Assembly (NCBI RefSeq): GCF_014649395.1
Contig: NZ_BMSY01000008.1
Coordinates: forward strand, 248,001 to 312,000
DNA length: 64,000 nt
Direction: 5' to 3'
Origin: Streptomyces aureoverticillatus
GTDB taxonomy: Bacteria > Actinomycetota > Actinomycetes > Streptomycetales > Streptomycetaceae
In this document: one piece after another, positions 1 through 7,695 of the stretch
How the letters are laid out: the number at the start of each line of letters is the position of its first letter
Position numbering within the stretch: the stretch's first letter is position 1
Notes under the pieces: model-generated
Databases searched by the model: none
What the model saw: the letters and a program-made list of their open reading frames with translations, nothing else
What the model was told of the DNA's origin: nothing
Translations under genes and position numbers: made by a program

Positions 1-450
1 AGCAAGGCCACGCTCTACCGCCAGTGGGGCGGCAAGCCGGAACTGGTCGCGCGCGCCCTCAGACACAACAAGCCGGTGTCCATGGCGGACATCGACACGG
101 GCTCGCTGCGCGGGGACTTCATGGAGATGGTCGCCCTCCAGGACGACTGCAAGATGGAGCAGGACCAGGCGCTGATGCGGGGCCTGTTCCACGCCATCCA
201 CGGCAATCCCGAACTGCACCGGGCGCTGCGGCAGTTGCTCATCGAGCCGGAGATCACCGGGCTCAACGAACTGCTGCGCCGCGCCGTCGCGCGCGGTGAG
301 ATCGCCGCGGACAATCCGGCGCTGGAGTACGCCATCCACATGCTGGTCGGTGGCTTCGTCGCCCGGGAGTTCGTCGAGGAACGCCCCGCCGACCAGGAGT
401 TCCTCCGCAGCTACATCGACGCCGTGATCCTCCCCGCCCTCGGCGTCTGA
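1..450 (+). CDS. TetR-family transcriptional regulator, 3' part only
   Basis: The reading frame is open from the first base, so the start lies outside the window. The first residues (SKATLYRQWGGKPELVARAL) are the end of a TetR helix-turn-helix: recognition helix, the Y-x-x-W/F turn and the K-x-E-L that follows. The remaining ~130 residues are a variable all-helical ligand/dimer domain, with TetR_C features such as a pair of cysteine-free amphipathic helices. TGA stop at 448-450. The MMPL exporter starts 177 bp downstream on the same strand, so this regulator probably controls that exporter, a common TetR arrangement. The ligand cannot be read from sequence. Confidence 0.85.
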   Translation, partial: SKATLYRQWGGKPELVARALRHNKPVSMADIDTGSLRGDFMEMVALQDDCKMEQDQALMRGLFHAIHGNPELHRALRQLLIEPEITGLNELLRRAVARGEIAADNPALEYAIHMLVGGFVAREFVEERPADQEFLRSYIDAVILPALGV

Positions 451-494
451 CCCTCAACTTCCCGTAGAACCAGCCTCGTTCCACCTGACGCGAT

Positions 495-530
495 CTCCCC
501 CATTGCCTTGAGGGCATGGGCGGTACCCCC
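495..530. repeat. Degenerate copy of a short Streptomyces repeat (CTCCCCCA...GGTACCCCC type)
   Basis: Between the tetR and MMPL genes, CTCCCCCA is followed after a short spacer by TGGGCGGTACCCCC. This layout resembles the reverse complement of the element inside cbiM (3628-3670). It may form a hairpin and act as a terminator or attenuator for the upstream gene. Family membership rests on the conserved ends only. Confidence 0.3.
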
Positions 531-627
531 TTCGCCGTCGGGCCGATCCCCCTGCCCTTCGGGCCGTTCCCCCTTGCCCGGAAGCCCTCAGCCAGCAGCC
601 ACCTCGACCTGACCGGGAGTACTCCCC

Positions 628-2928
628 GTGGCCACATTCCTGTACAAACTAGGCCGACTGGCCTTCCGGCGACGGCACTTCGTCGCCCTGATCTGGGTGG
701 CGCTGCTGACCCTCGCCGGGGTCGGCGCGGCGTCCGCGCCCACCGCCGCGTCCAGCTCCTTCTCCATCCCGGGGACGGAGGCCCAGAAGGCCTTCGACCT
801 GCTGGAGCAGCGCGCGCCCGAGGCCAGCGCCGACGGCGCCAACGCGCGCGTCGTCTTCAAGGCGCCGGCCGGCGAGAAGGTCACCGACCCGGCCAACAAA
901 GCCGAGATCCGCAAGACCGTCGCCGAGCTCAAGTCCGGCTCGGACCAGGTCGCTTCGGCCGCCGACCCGTTCGCCCCGCACGTCAAGGCGGTCTCCAAGG
1001 ACGGCACGACGGCGTATGCGTCCGTGACGTACAAGGTCACCTCCATTGAGCTGACCGACGACAGCCGGGACGCGCTGGAGAAGACCACCGAGGACGCCCG
1101 CGGCGACGGCATGACCGTGGAGGTCGGCGGTGACGCGCTGCAGGCCATGCCGCACACCGGCGCCACCGAGATCATCGGCATCGCCGTCGCGGCCGTGGTC
1201 CTCGTCATCACCTTCGGCTCGCTCGTCGCGGCCGGTCTTCCGCTGCTGACCGCGCTGATCGGCGTCGGCATCGGTGTCTCCTCGATCACCGCGCTCGCCG
1301 ACGCGCTCGACCTCGGTACGACCACGTCGACGCTCGCGATGATGATCGGCCTCGCCGTCGGCATCGACTACGCGCTGTTCATCGTCTCCCGTTACCGCGC
1401 CGAACTCGCCGAGGGCCGGGAGCGCGAGGACGCGGCGGGCCGCGCCGTCGGCACGGCCGGGTCGGCCGTCGTCTTCGCCGGACTGACGGTCGTGATCGCG
1501 CTCGTCGGCCTCGCCGTCGTGAACATCCCGATGCTCACCAAGATGGGCTTCGCCGCGGCGGGCACCGTCGCCATAGCCGTCCTGATCGCGCTCACCATGA
1601 TCCCGGCGCTGCTCGGGTACGCGGGCGGGAAGGTCAAGCCGACGGGGGAGAAGGGCAGGCTGCTCGGCGGCCGCAAGAAGTCCGGCGCGGGCGCCCCGGC
1701 CGCCCAGGGCGCCCCGGCCAACGGGAATGCTCCGGCCAAGGCGAACACCCCGGTCAGCGCGAACACCCCCGCCAAGGAGAACCTCGGCACCCGCTGGGCC
1801 CGCTTCGTGGTCCGCCGCCCGGTCGCCGTCCTGCTGCTCGGCGTCCTCGGCCTCGGCGCCGCCGCCGTGCCGGTCTCGGGGCTCGAACTCGGCCTGCCCG
1901 ACGACGGCGCGCAGCCCACGTCCACGACCCAGCGCAAGGCCTACGACCTGATCGCTGACGGTTTCGGTCCCGGCTACAACGGTCCGCTGATGGTCGTCAG
2001 CGACCTCAAGGGCGTCGCCGACCCCAAGGGCGAGGCCGCCGCCGTACAGAAGACGATCTCCGGCCTCGACGACGTGCTGTCGGTGAGCCCGCCGCAGTAC
2101 AACAAGGCGGGCGACACCGCGATGCTCAGCGTCGTGCCGTCCTCCAAGCCCAGCGGCACCGAGACCGAGAGCCTGGTGCACGCGATCCGCGACGAGGCGA
2201 AGACCGTCAAGGCGGACAGCGGCGCCGACGTCATGGTCACCGGCACCACGGCCATGAACATCGACGTCTCGCAGAAGCTCAACGACGCGCTGCTGCCGTA
2301 TCTGGCGCTGGTCGTCGGGCTCGCCTTCCTGCTCCTCATCGTCGTGTTCCGCTCCGTGCTGGTCCCGCTCAAGGCGGCGCTCGGCTTCCTGCTCTCGGTG
2401 CTCGCCGCGCTTGGCGCGGTGGTCGCGGTGTTCCAGTGGGGCTGGCTCGGCTCGCTGTTCGGCGTCGAGCAGACCGGCCCGATCATGAGCATGATGCCGA
2501 TCTTCATGGTGGGCGTGGTCTTCGGCCTCGCGATGGACTACGAGGTGTTCCTCGTGACCCGGATGCGGGAGGCGTACGTCCACGGCGAGAGCCCGCACGA
2601 CGCGATCGTCACCGGCTTCAAGCACGGGGCGCGGGTCGTCTCCGCGGCGGCGGTCATCATGATCGCGGTGTTCGCCGGGTTCATCGGCTCCAGCGAGCAG
2701 ATGGTCAAGATGATCGGCTTCGGTCTCGCGATCGCCGTCTTCTTCGACGCGTTCATCGTGCGCATGGCGCTGGTCCCGGCCGTACTCGCGCTGCTCGGCC
2801 GCGGGGCCTGGTGGCTGCCGAAGTGGCTGGACCGCGCGCTGCCGAACGTGGACGTCGAGGGCGAGGGGCTGCGCACCCCGGCGGACCAGGGCGACCCCGA
2901 CGAGAAGCGGGAGCTGGTGGGCGTCTGA
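628..2928 (+). CDS. MMPL (RND superfamily) transporter
   Basis: A 766-residue membrane exporter of the actinobacterial MMPL type, driven by proton motive force; substrates in the family are lipids or drugs. It has two homologous halves. Each has a transmembrane helix, an extracytoplasmic loop and five more helices. The conserved Asp-Tyr pairs of the proton relay are present in both halves: D247-Y248 in GIDYALF and D637-Y638 in AMDYEVF. A charged Ala/Pro/Asn/Lys-rich cytoplasmic linker of ~45 residues separates the halves (about residues 340-390). GTG start, preceded by GACCGGGAG as ribosome site. It follows a TetR gene, which suggests inducible efflux. The specific substrate is unknown. Confidence 0.9.
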   Translation: MATFLYKLGRLAFRRRHFVALIWVALLTLAGVGAASAPTAASSSFSIPGTEAQKAFDLLEQRAPEASADGANARVVFKAPAGEKVTDPANKAEIRKTVAELKSGSDQVASAADPFAPHVKAVSKDGTTAYASVTYKVTSIELTDDSRDALEKTTEDARGDGMTVEVGGDALQAMPHTGATEIIGIAVAAVVLVITFGSLVAAGLPLLTALIGVGIGVSSITALADALDLGTTTSTLAMMIGLAVGIDYALFIVSRYRAELAEGREREDAAGRAVGTAGSAVVFAGLTVVIALVGLAVVNIPMLTKMGFAAAGTVAIAVLIALTMIPALLGYAGGKVKPTGEKGRLLGGRKKSGAGAPAAQGAPANGNAPAKANTPVSANTPAKENLGTRWARFVVRRPVAVLLLGVLGLGAAAVPVSGLELGLPDDGAQPTSTTQRKAYDLIADGFGPGYNGPLMVVSDLKGVADPKGEAAAVQKTISGLDDVLSVSPPQYNKAGDTAMLSVVPSSKPSGTETESLVHAIRDEAKTVKADSGADVMVTGTTAMNIDVSQKLNDALLPYLALVVGLAFLLLIVVFRSVLVPLKAALGFLLSVLAALGAVVAVFQWGWLGSLFGVEQTGPIMSMMPIFMVGVVFGLAMDYEVFLVTRMREAYVHGESPHDAIVTGFKHGARVVSAAAVIMIAVFAGFIGSSEQMVKMIGFGLAIAVFFDAFIVRMALVPAVLALLGRGAWWLPKWLDRALPNVDVEGEGLRTPADQGDPDEKRELVGV

Positions 2929-2929
2929 G

Positions 2930-3274
2930 TCAGTGGGGCACAGGGGCGGCCGTGTACGTACGGCGCAGGAAGCGGATCAGCGCCGAAGCGTCGAACTGCA
3001 CGACCGTCACCCCCTGGGGTGAGTGGAACTCCAGGACCGTCTGGACCCGTCCGCAGGGCCAGATGCTCACGTCGCCGCTCTCCGCCGGCGCCCGTAGTCC
3101 CTGTTCGAGGAACTCACGGGTGAACACCCAGTCGTCGTGGGACCCAGGGAGGCCGACCCGCACCGACTGCGGGTCGGCCTCCGGGTCGTAGCGCAGTGCG
3201 ACGGGGACGACGACGTGCTCGTCGGGGGCGTCGGTGACCAGGTGGGCCCGGGTGAACTGCTCGACTGCGGACAT
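2930..3274 (-). CDS. ssgE: SsgA-like sporulation/cell-division protein (SsgE-type)
   Basis: A 114-residue SALP-family protein. Family features: the VPVALRYD strand, the W-V-F-x-R-E-F-L-x-x-G-L core, the G-D-V-x-I-W-P motif and a C-terminal F-L-R-R-T. SALPs steer septum formation and autolytic cell-wall remodelling during Streptomyces sporulation; SsgE is linked to spore separation. ATG at 3274 is chosen over an upstream extension because GAGGAG sits 5 nt ahead of it. The symbol is inferred from context: next to the two PBP genes and pmt, as I recall for SCO3158. It is convergent with the MMPL gene, with a 1-bp gap. Other SALP paralogues cannot be excluded from sequence alone. Confidence 0.8.
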   Translation of the reverse strand: MSAVEQFTRAHLVTDAPDEHVVVPVALRYDPEADPQSVRVGLPGSHDDWVFTREFLEQGLRAPAESGDVSIWPCGRVQTVLEFHSPQGVTVVQFDASALIRFLRRTYTAAPVPH

Positions 3275-3300
3275 GGTTACTCCTCGTAGTCGTTCCGGCC

Positions 3301-3330
3301 CACGGATAGCGGCTTCACGGATAGCGGCTT
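3301..3330. repeat. Perfect 15-bp tandem duplication upstream of ssgE
   Basis: CACGGATAGCGGCTT occurs twice without a gap, starting 27 bp upstream of the ssgE start codon. On the minus strand it lies between the start codon and the inverted repeat at 3344-3361, so it may fall in the ssgE leader. Confidence 0.6.
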
Positions 3331-3343
3331 CTCCCTCAATGTC

Positions 3344-3361
3344 CCATATGTACGTATATGG
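3344..3361. promoter_or_regulatory. Inverted repeat CCATAT-N6-ATATGG, candidate operator
   Basis: Perfect 6-bp arms flank GTACGT in an unusually AT-rich patch, in the divergent region between ssgE (start 3274) and the metal-transport operon (start 3526). It is about 70 bp upstream of ssgE, so it could be an operator or promoter element for that gene. The cognate regulator is unknown. Confidence 0.4.
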
Positions 3362-3402
3362 CACACGGGGTGGGCGGGTGCCCAATCGTTGCCAGGCCGC
3401 TC

Positions 3403-3419
3403 TTGCAAGCGATTCGCAA
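3403..3419 (+). promoter_or_regulatory. Nur-box-like operator (nickel-responsive Fur-family site)
   Basis: The sequence TTGCAA-GCGAT-TCGCAA matches the Streptomyces Nur consensus tTGCaa-N5-ttGCAA with one mismatch. It lies 107 bp upstream of cbiM. Nur represses nickel-uptake genes when nickel is sufficient, so the site suggests the CbiM/Q/O transporter imports nickel rather than cobalt. Match seen by eye; binding is inferred. Confidence 0.6.
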
Positions 3420-3525
3420 CAGCGCCCATCATTGAAAGGTTCACGAGCGACCCGCTCGGAGCGATCCGCTCTCGTCGTGAGCGCCTCCCCACGCCCACGA
3501 CATGCGCCTTTCCAGGAGCACGCGC

Positions 3526-4755
3526 ATGCATGTCCCCGATGGCTTCATCAATGCGCCCGTTTCCCTCGCAGCCGGTGCCGTGGCGGCCGGCGCGGTCGCC
3601 GTGAGCCTGCGTGGCGCACGGCGTGAGCTGGGGGGTACCTCCCGCTCGAGCGCAGCCGAGAGTGGGGGAGAGCGGACGGCACCGCTCGCCGGGCTCGTCG
3701 CCGCCTTCATCTTCGCCGTACAGATGCTCAACTTCCCCGTGGCGGCCGGAACAAGCGGTCACCTGCTCGGCGGGGCGCTGGCCGCGATACTCGTCGGCCC
3801 CTTCACCGGGGTGCTCTGCGTCTCCGTCGTCCTGCTCATGCAGGGCCTGCTCTTCGCCGACGGCGGCCTGACCGCGCTCGGCGTGAACATCACGGTCATG
3901 GCGGTCGTGACGACCGTCGTGGCGTACGCGATCTTCCGCGGCCTGGCGAAGGTGCTGCCGCGCGGCCGCCGCTCGGTGACCGCCGCCGCGTTCACGGCCG
4001 CGCTCGTCTCCGTACCGGCCGCGGCCGCCGCCTTCACCCTCGTCTACGCCATTGGCGGCACCACGGAGGTGTCGATCGGCAAGGTCGCCACGGCCATGAT
4101 CGGCGTACATGTCCTGATCGGCGTCGGCGAGGCCGCCATCACGGCGCTCACGGTCGGCGCGGTGATCGCCGTCCGCCCGGACCTGGTGCACGGCGCGCGC
4201 GGCCTGACCGCGCCGCTCAAGCTGCGCGTGGGCGGTGAGCTGGTGGACGCGCCCGCGGCGCCCGGCGCCGGTGCCGCCGCCCCGCTCCCGGCCGCCGCGG
4301 CCCGCTCGCACCGCAAGCTGTGGGCCGCGGGCCTGGTCGCCTCCCTCGTCCTCGCGGGCTTCGTCTCCTTCTACGCCTCGCAGGAGCCGGACGGCCTGGA
4401 GAAGGTCGCCCACGACAAGGGCTTCGACAAGGGCGAGAAGGAGCACGGCGCCGCCGACTCGCCGCTCGCGGACTACGGCGTGAAGGACATCACCGACGCC
4501 CGCCTGTCCGGCGGCCTCGCGGGCGTCATCGGCGTCGGCGTGACCGTGGTCGCGGGCAGCGCGGTGTTCTGGGCGGTACGGAGGCGGCGCGACGGCGAAG
4601 GCCCGGACGCCGTGGAGGCGGGCCCGGCGTCGACCGCCGTGGACACCGCGTCCGCACCGACCGCCACCGCACCGACCGCCACCGCGCCGACGGGCTCCGC
4701 ACCGACCACCTCCACGCCGACCTCCTCCGCGACCAAGCCCGCGGAGAACGCCTGA
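3526..4755 (+). CDS. cbiM: CbiM/NikM-type ECF transporter S component fused to a CbiN/PDGLE domain
   Basis: A 409-residue integral membrane substrate-capture component of an energy-coupling-factor Ni2+/Co2+ importer. The start is fixed by Met-His-Val-Pro-Asp-Gly: the N-terminal M-H-x supplies metal ligands in CbiM/NikM, and CAGGAG precedes this ATG. About residues 1-235 are the CbiM membrane domain. A second part (~265-360) holds one TM helix, a QEPDGLE loop and another TM helix, i.e. a fused CbiN-like PDGLE module. The last ~45 residues are an Ala/Thr/Pro-rich tail. Residues ~34-49 are encoded by a dispersed Streptomyces repeat. It is the first gene of cbiM-cbiQ-cbiO. The Nur-like box upstream argues for nickel. 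Confidence 0.88.
   Translation: MHVPDGFINAPVSLAAGAVAAGAVAVSLRGARRELGGTSRSSAAESGGERTAPLAGLVAAFIFAVQMLNFPVAAGTSGHLLGGALAAILVGPFTGVLCVSVVLLMQGLLFADGGLTALGVNITVMAVVTTVVAYAIFRGLAKVLPRGRRSVTAAAFTAALVSVPAAAAAFTLVYAIGGTTEVSIGKVATAMIGVHVLIGVGEAAITALTVGAVIAVRPDLVHGARGLTAPLKLRVGGELVDAPAAPGAGAAAPLPAAAARSHRKLWAAGLVASLVLAGFVSFYASQEPDGLEKVAHDKGFDKGEKEHGAADSPLADYGVKDITDARLSGGLAGVIGVGVTVVAGSAVFWAVRRRRDGEGPDAVEAGPASTAVDTASAPTATAPTATAPTGSAPTTSTPTSSATKPAENA
3628..3670 (+). repeat. Dispersed Streptomyces repeat inserted in-frame within cbiM
   Basis: The stretch begins CTGGGGGGTACCTCCCGC and ends GAGAGTGGGGGAG. It closely resembles a short element I recognise as common in Streptomyces intergenic regions. Here it is translated as about 14 residues (RELGGTSRSSAAESGG) in a cytoplasmic loop after the first CbiM helix. 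Confidence 0.55.
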
Positions 4756-4756
4756 C

Positions 4757-5521
4757 ATGGGTGCGGGCCACGCCCACCGCCTGTACCGCCACGGCCGTTC
4801 CCCGGTGCACGCCCTGCCCCCGCACACCAAACTCACCGCCGTCTTCTGCTTCGTCGTCGTGGTGGTGTCCACGCCGCGCGAGGCCATGTGGGCGTTCGCC
4901 GCGTACGCGCTGCTGCTCGCGGCGGTGGCGTACGCGGCCCGGGTCCCGCCGCTGTTCTGGCTGAAGCGGCTCCTGATCGAGGTCCCCTTCGTGGCGTTCG
5001 CGCTGCTCCTGCCGTTCGTGGCGGAGGGCGGGCGGACCGACGTGCTCGGGATGTCGCTGAGCGTGCACGGCCTGTGGGGCGCGTGGAACGTCCTGGCCAA
5101 GGGCACGCTCGGCGTCGCCGCGTCCGTCCTCCTGGCCGCCACCACCGACCTGCGCGAACTGCTCCTGGGGCTCCAGCGGTTGAGGCTGCCGCCGCTCCTC
5201 GTACAGATCGCCTCCTTCATGATCCGGTACGGCGACGTCGTCACGGACGAGATGCGGCGCATGAAGATCGCCCGCGAGTCCCGCGGCTTCGAGGCGCGCG
5301 GCGTGCGCCACTGGGGCGTGCTCGCCAAGTCGGCGGGCGCGCTGTTCATCCGCTCCTACGAACGCGGCGAGCGCGTGCACCTCGCGATGGTCAGCCGGGG
5401 CTACGCGGGGTCGATGCCGGTCATCGACGACGTGACGGCGTCCCGCGCCCAGTGGACGGGCGCCCTCGCCCTGCCCCTTTCCGCCCTCGCCGTCTGCCTG
5501 TTGGGATGGACCCTGTCGTGA
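4757..5521 (+). CDS. cbiQ: ECF transporter transmembrane component CbiQ
   Basis: A 254-residue T component that couples the ATPase to the CbiM subunit. The first residues (GAGHAHRLYRHGRSPVHALPPHTKLTA) match the CbiQ N-terminus before the first helix, where the P-x-x-K-L motif is typical. Several hydrophobic helices follow, then the cytoplasmic coupling motifs A-R-E-S-R-G-F and E-R-G-E-R-V-H-L-A-M-x-S-R-G, which are the Ala-Arg-Gly signatures binding CbiO. ATG one base after the cbiM stop, so the two are translationally coupled. The stop overlaps the cbiO GTG start. Confidence 0.9.
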   Translation: MGAGHAHRLYRHGRSPVHALPPHTKLTAVFCFVVVVVSTPREAMWAFAAYALLLAAVAYAARVPPLFWLKRLLIEVPFVAFALLLPFVAEGGRTDVLGMSLSVHGLWGAWNVLAKGTLGVAASVLLAATTDLRELLLGLQRLRLPPLLVQIASFMIRYGDVVTDEMRRMKIARESRGFEARGVRHWGVLAKSAGALFIRSYERGERVHLAMVSRGYAGSMPVIDDVTASRAQWTGALALPLSALAVCLLGWTLS

Positions 5522-6288
5522 CCCCCGTACCACCCGCCGCGCCCGCCTCCCTTGAGGTCGCCGGCCTCGCCTACGCCTACCCCGACGGCCATCAGGCCCT
5601 GTTCGGCGTGGACCTGCGCATCGACCGCGGCGAACGCGTCGCGCTGCTCGGGCCCAACGGCGCGGGCAAGACCACCCTCGTCCTGCACCTGAACGGCATC
5701 CTCACCGCGGGCGCCGGGACCGTCACGGTCGCCGGACTGCCCGTCGGCAAGCGGCACATGGCGGAGATCCGCCGCAAGGTCGGCATCGTCTTCCAGGACC
5801 CCGACGACCAACTCTTCATGCCGACGGTGCGCGAGGACGTCGCGTTCGGCCCGGCGGCGGCCGGGATGCGCGGGCCCGAGCTGGAGGCGCGGGTGCGGAA
5901 GGCGCTCGGCCAGGTGGGGATGGCGGAGTACGCCGACCGCCCCCCGCACCACCTCTCCTTCGGCCAACGGCGCCGGGTCGCCGTCGCCACCGTTCTCGCG
6001 ATGGAACCGGAGATCCTGGTCCTGGACGAGCCGTCCTCGAACCTCGACCCCGCCTCGCGCCGCGAACTCGCCGACATCCTGCGCTCGTTGGACGTCACCG
6101 TCCTCATGGTCACCCACGACCTGCCGTACGCCCTCGAACTCTGCCCGCGCGCGCTCGTCCTCAGCGAGGGCGTGATCGCCGCGGACGGCCCCACCGGCGA
6201 CCTGCTCGCGGACGAGAACCTGATGAGCAGCCACCGCCTGGAGCTGCCGTTCGGCTTCGATCCGAAGTCGGTGCGGGGGGCGGCGTGA
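5518..6288 (+). CDS. cbiO: ECF transporter ATP-binding protein CbiO
   Basis: A 256-residue ABC ATPase powering nickel/cobalt uptake. Walker A GPNGAGKTT, Q-loop FQDPDDQLF, Walker B ILVLDEP and switch His in VTHDL are all present. The ABC signature reads LSFGQ rather than LSGGQ, a substitution seen in some CbiO-like proteins. The GTG start overlaps the cbiQ stop (GTGA), with GGATGG just upstream; an ATG at 5506 is an alternative that adds four residues. Last gene of the importer operon. Confidence 0.9.
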   Translation: MTPVPPAAPASLEVAGLAYAYPDGHQALFGVDLRIDRGERVALLGPNGAGKTTLVLHLNGILTAGAGTVTVAGLPVGKRHMAEIRRKVGIVFQDPDDQLFMPTVREDVAFGPAAAGMRGPELEARVRKALGQVGMAEYADRPPHHLSFGQRRRVAVATVLAMEPEILVLDEPSSNLDPASRRELADILRSLDVTVLMVTHDLPYALELCPRALVLSEGVIAADGPTGDLLADENLMSSHRLELPFGFDPKSVRGAA

Positions 6289-6324
6289 TGGAATCTTCGG
6301 TGGCGAGCGGCGGTTGTGCGGTAC

Positions 6325-7521
6325 ATGAACGCTGACGTGGTGGTGCACGGCACGGTGGCCGACGGGTTCGAGCCGGTGCGGGACGCCTTCGTACGGAACT
6401 TCACCGCGCTGGGCGAGCGGGGCGCCGGGGTCGTGGTGTACCGGGACGGGCGGCCGGTGGTGGACCTGTGGGGCGGGACGCGGGACTTCGACGGTGTCGG
6501 CACGACAGGTGGTGCCGCGCCCTGGGAGCGGGGCACCGCGCAGGTGGTCCGCTCGGCGACCAAGGGCGTCGCCGCGGCCGCCCTGCTCCTCCTCCACCAG
6601 CGCGGCGAACTCGACCTGGACGCCCCGGTCGGCGCGTACTGGCCGGAGTTCAAGGCGCGCGGCAAGGACCGGGTGCTCGTACGCCACGTGCTCGCGCACC
6701 GCGCCGGGGTGCCCGCCCTCGACCGCCCGCTCACGCCCGAGCAGGCCCTCGACCCCGACGCGGCCGCCGCCGCGGTCGCCGCGCAGGCGCCGTTCTGGGA
6801 GCCGGGGACGGACCACGGCTACCACGCGCACACGTACAGCTGGCTGACCGGCGAACTGGTGCGGCGCGTCACCGGGCGTTCGATCCGGGACGTCGTCGCC
6901 GACGAGATCGCCGGGCCGCTCGGCCTCGACCTGTGGATCGGGCTGCCCGCCGCCGAGGCGGGGCGGGTGGGGCGGCTCGGGCGGGTCGACGCGGGTGGTG
7001 CGGGTGGCGCGGGTGGGCTGCGTACGCGGCCCAAGCCGGGGGTCGCCGCGGCCTACCGGGACCCGGCGTCCCTCACCCGGCGTGCCTTCGACGCGGTGTC
7101 CCCCTTCCCCGACGAGAACTCCGCCGCCTACCGCTCGGCCGTCCTCCCCGCCTCCAACGGCATCGCCACCGCCGGGGCGCTCGCCCGCTTCTACGCCGCC
7201 CTCATCGGCGAAGTCGAAGGCGGCGCGCGGCTGTTCACCCCTTCCACCCTCGCCCTCGCCCGCACCGAGGCGTCCGCCGGACCCGACCGCGTCCTGGTCG
7301 TGGCCACCCGCCTCGGCCTCGGCTACCTGCTCCACGGCGCCGCGTCCCCGCTCCTCGGCCCCACGTCCTTCGGCCACCCCGGCCGGGGCGGCACCCTCGC
7401 CTTCGCCGACCCGGAGTCCGGGCTCGCCTTCGGCTATGTGACGAACGGGATGGGGAAGGGGGTCACGGCGGATGCGCGGGCGCAGGGGTTGGTCCGTGCG
7501 GCGCGGAGCGCGGCTGCGTAG
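6325..7521 (+). CDS. Serine hydrolase, beta-lactamase/EstB family
   Basis: A 398-residue protein of the class C beta-lactamase-related family (esterases, DD-peptidases). The S-x-x-K motif is SATK with nucleophile S77 and K80. The tyrosine region is HAHTYSWLTGELV, and the C-terminal H-P-G-R-G-G replaces the K-T-G triad, as in family VIII esterases. No signal peptide is visible, so it is probably cytoplasmic. ATG at 6325 gives the conserved start MNADVVVHG; a GTG at 6316 is possible. It follows cbiO by 36 bp and might be in the same transcript, but no functional link is evident. Substrate unknown. Confidence 0.85.
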   Translation: MNADVVVHGTVADGFEPVRDAFVRNFTALGERGAGVVVYRDGRPVVDLWGGTRDFDGVGTTGGAAPWERGTAQVVRSATKGVAAAALLLLHQRGELDLDAPVGAYWPEFKARGKDRVLVRHVLAHRAGVPALDRPLTPEQALDPDAAAAAVAAQAPFWEPGTDHGYHAHTYSWLTGELVRRVTGRSIRDVVADEIAGPLGLDLWIGLPAAEAGRVGRLGRVDAGGAGGAGGLRTRPKPGVAAAYRDPASLTRRAFDAVSPFPDENSAAYRSAVLPASNGIATAGALARFYAALIGEVEGGARLFTPSTLALARTEASAGPDRVLVVATRLGLGYLLHGAASPLLGPTSFGHPGRGGTLAFADPESGLAFGYVTNGMGKGVTADARAQGLVRAARSAAA

Positions 7522-7580
7522 CCCCCACTGCGTCCGTTAGCGCGCTCCGCGCGCGGGCACCCCTTCCCGAAAGGGGCGGG

Positions 7581-7693
7581 AAATAGCCCGTCCGGCGTTT
7601 GAGGACGAGCCGCGAAGCGGCGATAACGGGGGTCCAGGGGGCGGAGCCCCCTGGTTACGGGAAGGGGCGGGATTGGGGAAGCCCCCGGCAGGG
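7581..7693. repeat. Dispersed 110-bp hairpin repeat, copy A (likely terminator)
   Basis: Copy of the repeat found also at 16371, 28488 and 34067. It contains a perfect 9-bp stem with a 3-nt loop (arms CCAGGGGGC and GCCCCCTGG, 7634-7654). Two weaker hairpins come from GCCGC-GCGGC and CGTCC-GGACG. It fills the convergent gap between the hydrolase and the DMT gene and abuts the DMT stop codon, so it probably ends transcription there. Confidence 0.7.
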
Positions 7694-7695
7694 CC

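Noticed and set aside
649..2625. Minus-strand 658-codon frame opposite the MMPL gene
   Set aside because: Acidic His/Asp/Glu/Arg-rich shadow frame; the plus strand has a full MMPL protein with the expected motifs.
3275..3525. Cobalamin riboswitch upstream of the CbiM-type gene
   Set aside because: No B12-box-like sequence is seen; the gap instead holds a Nur-type box.
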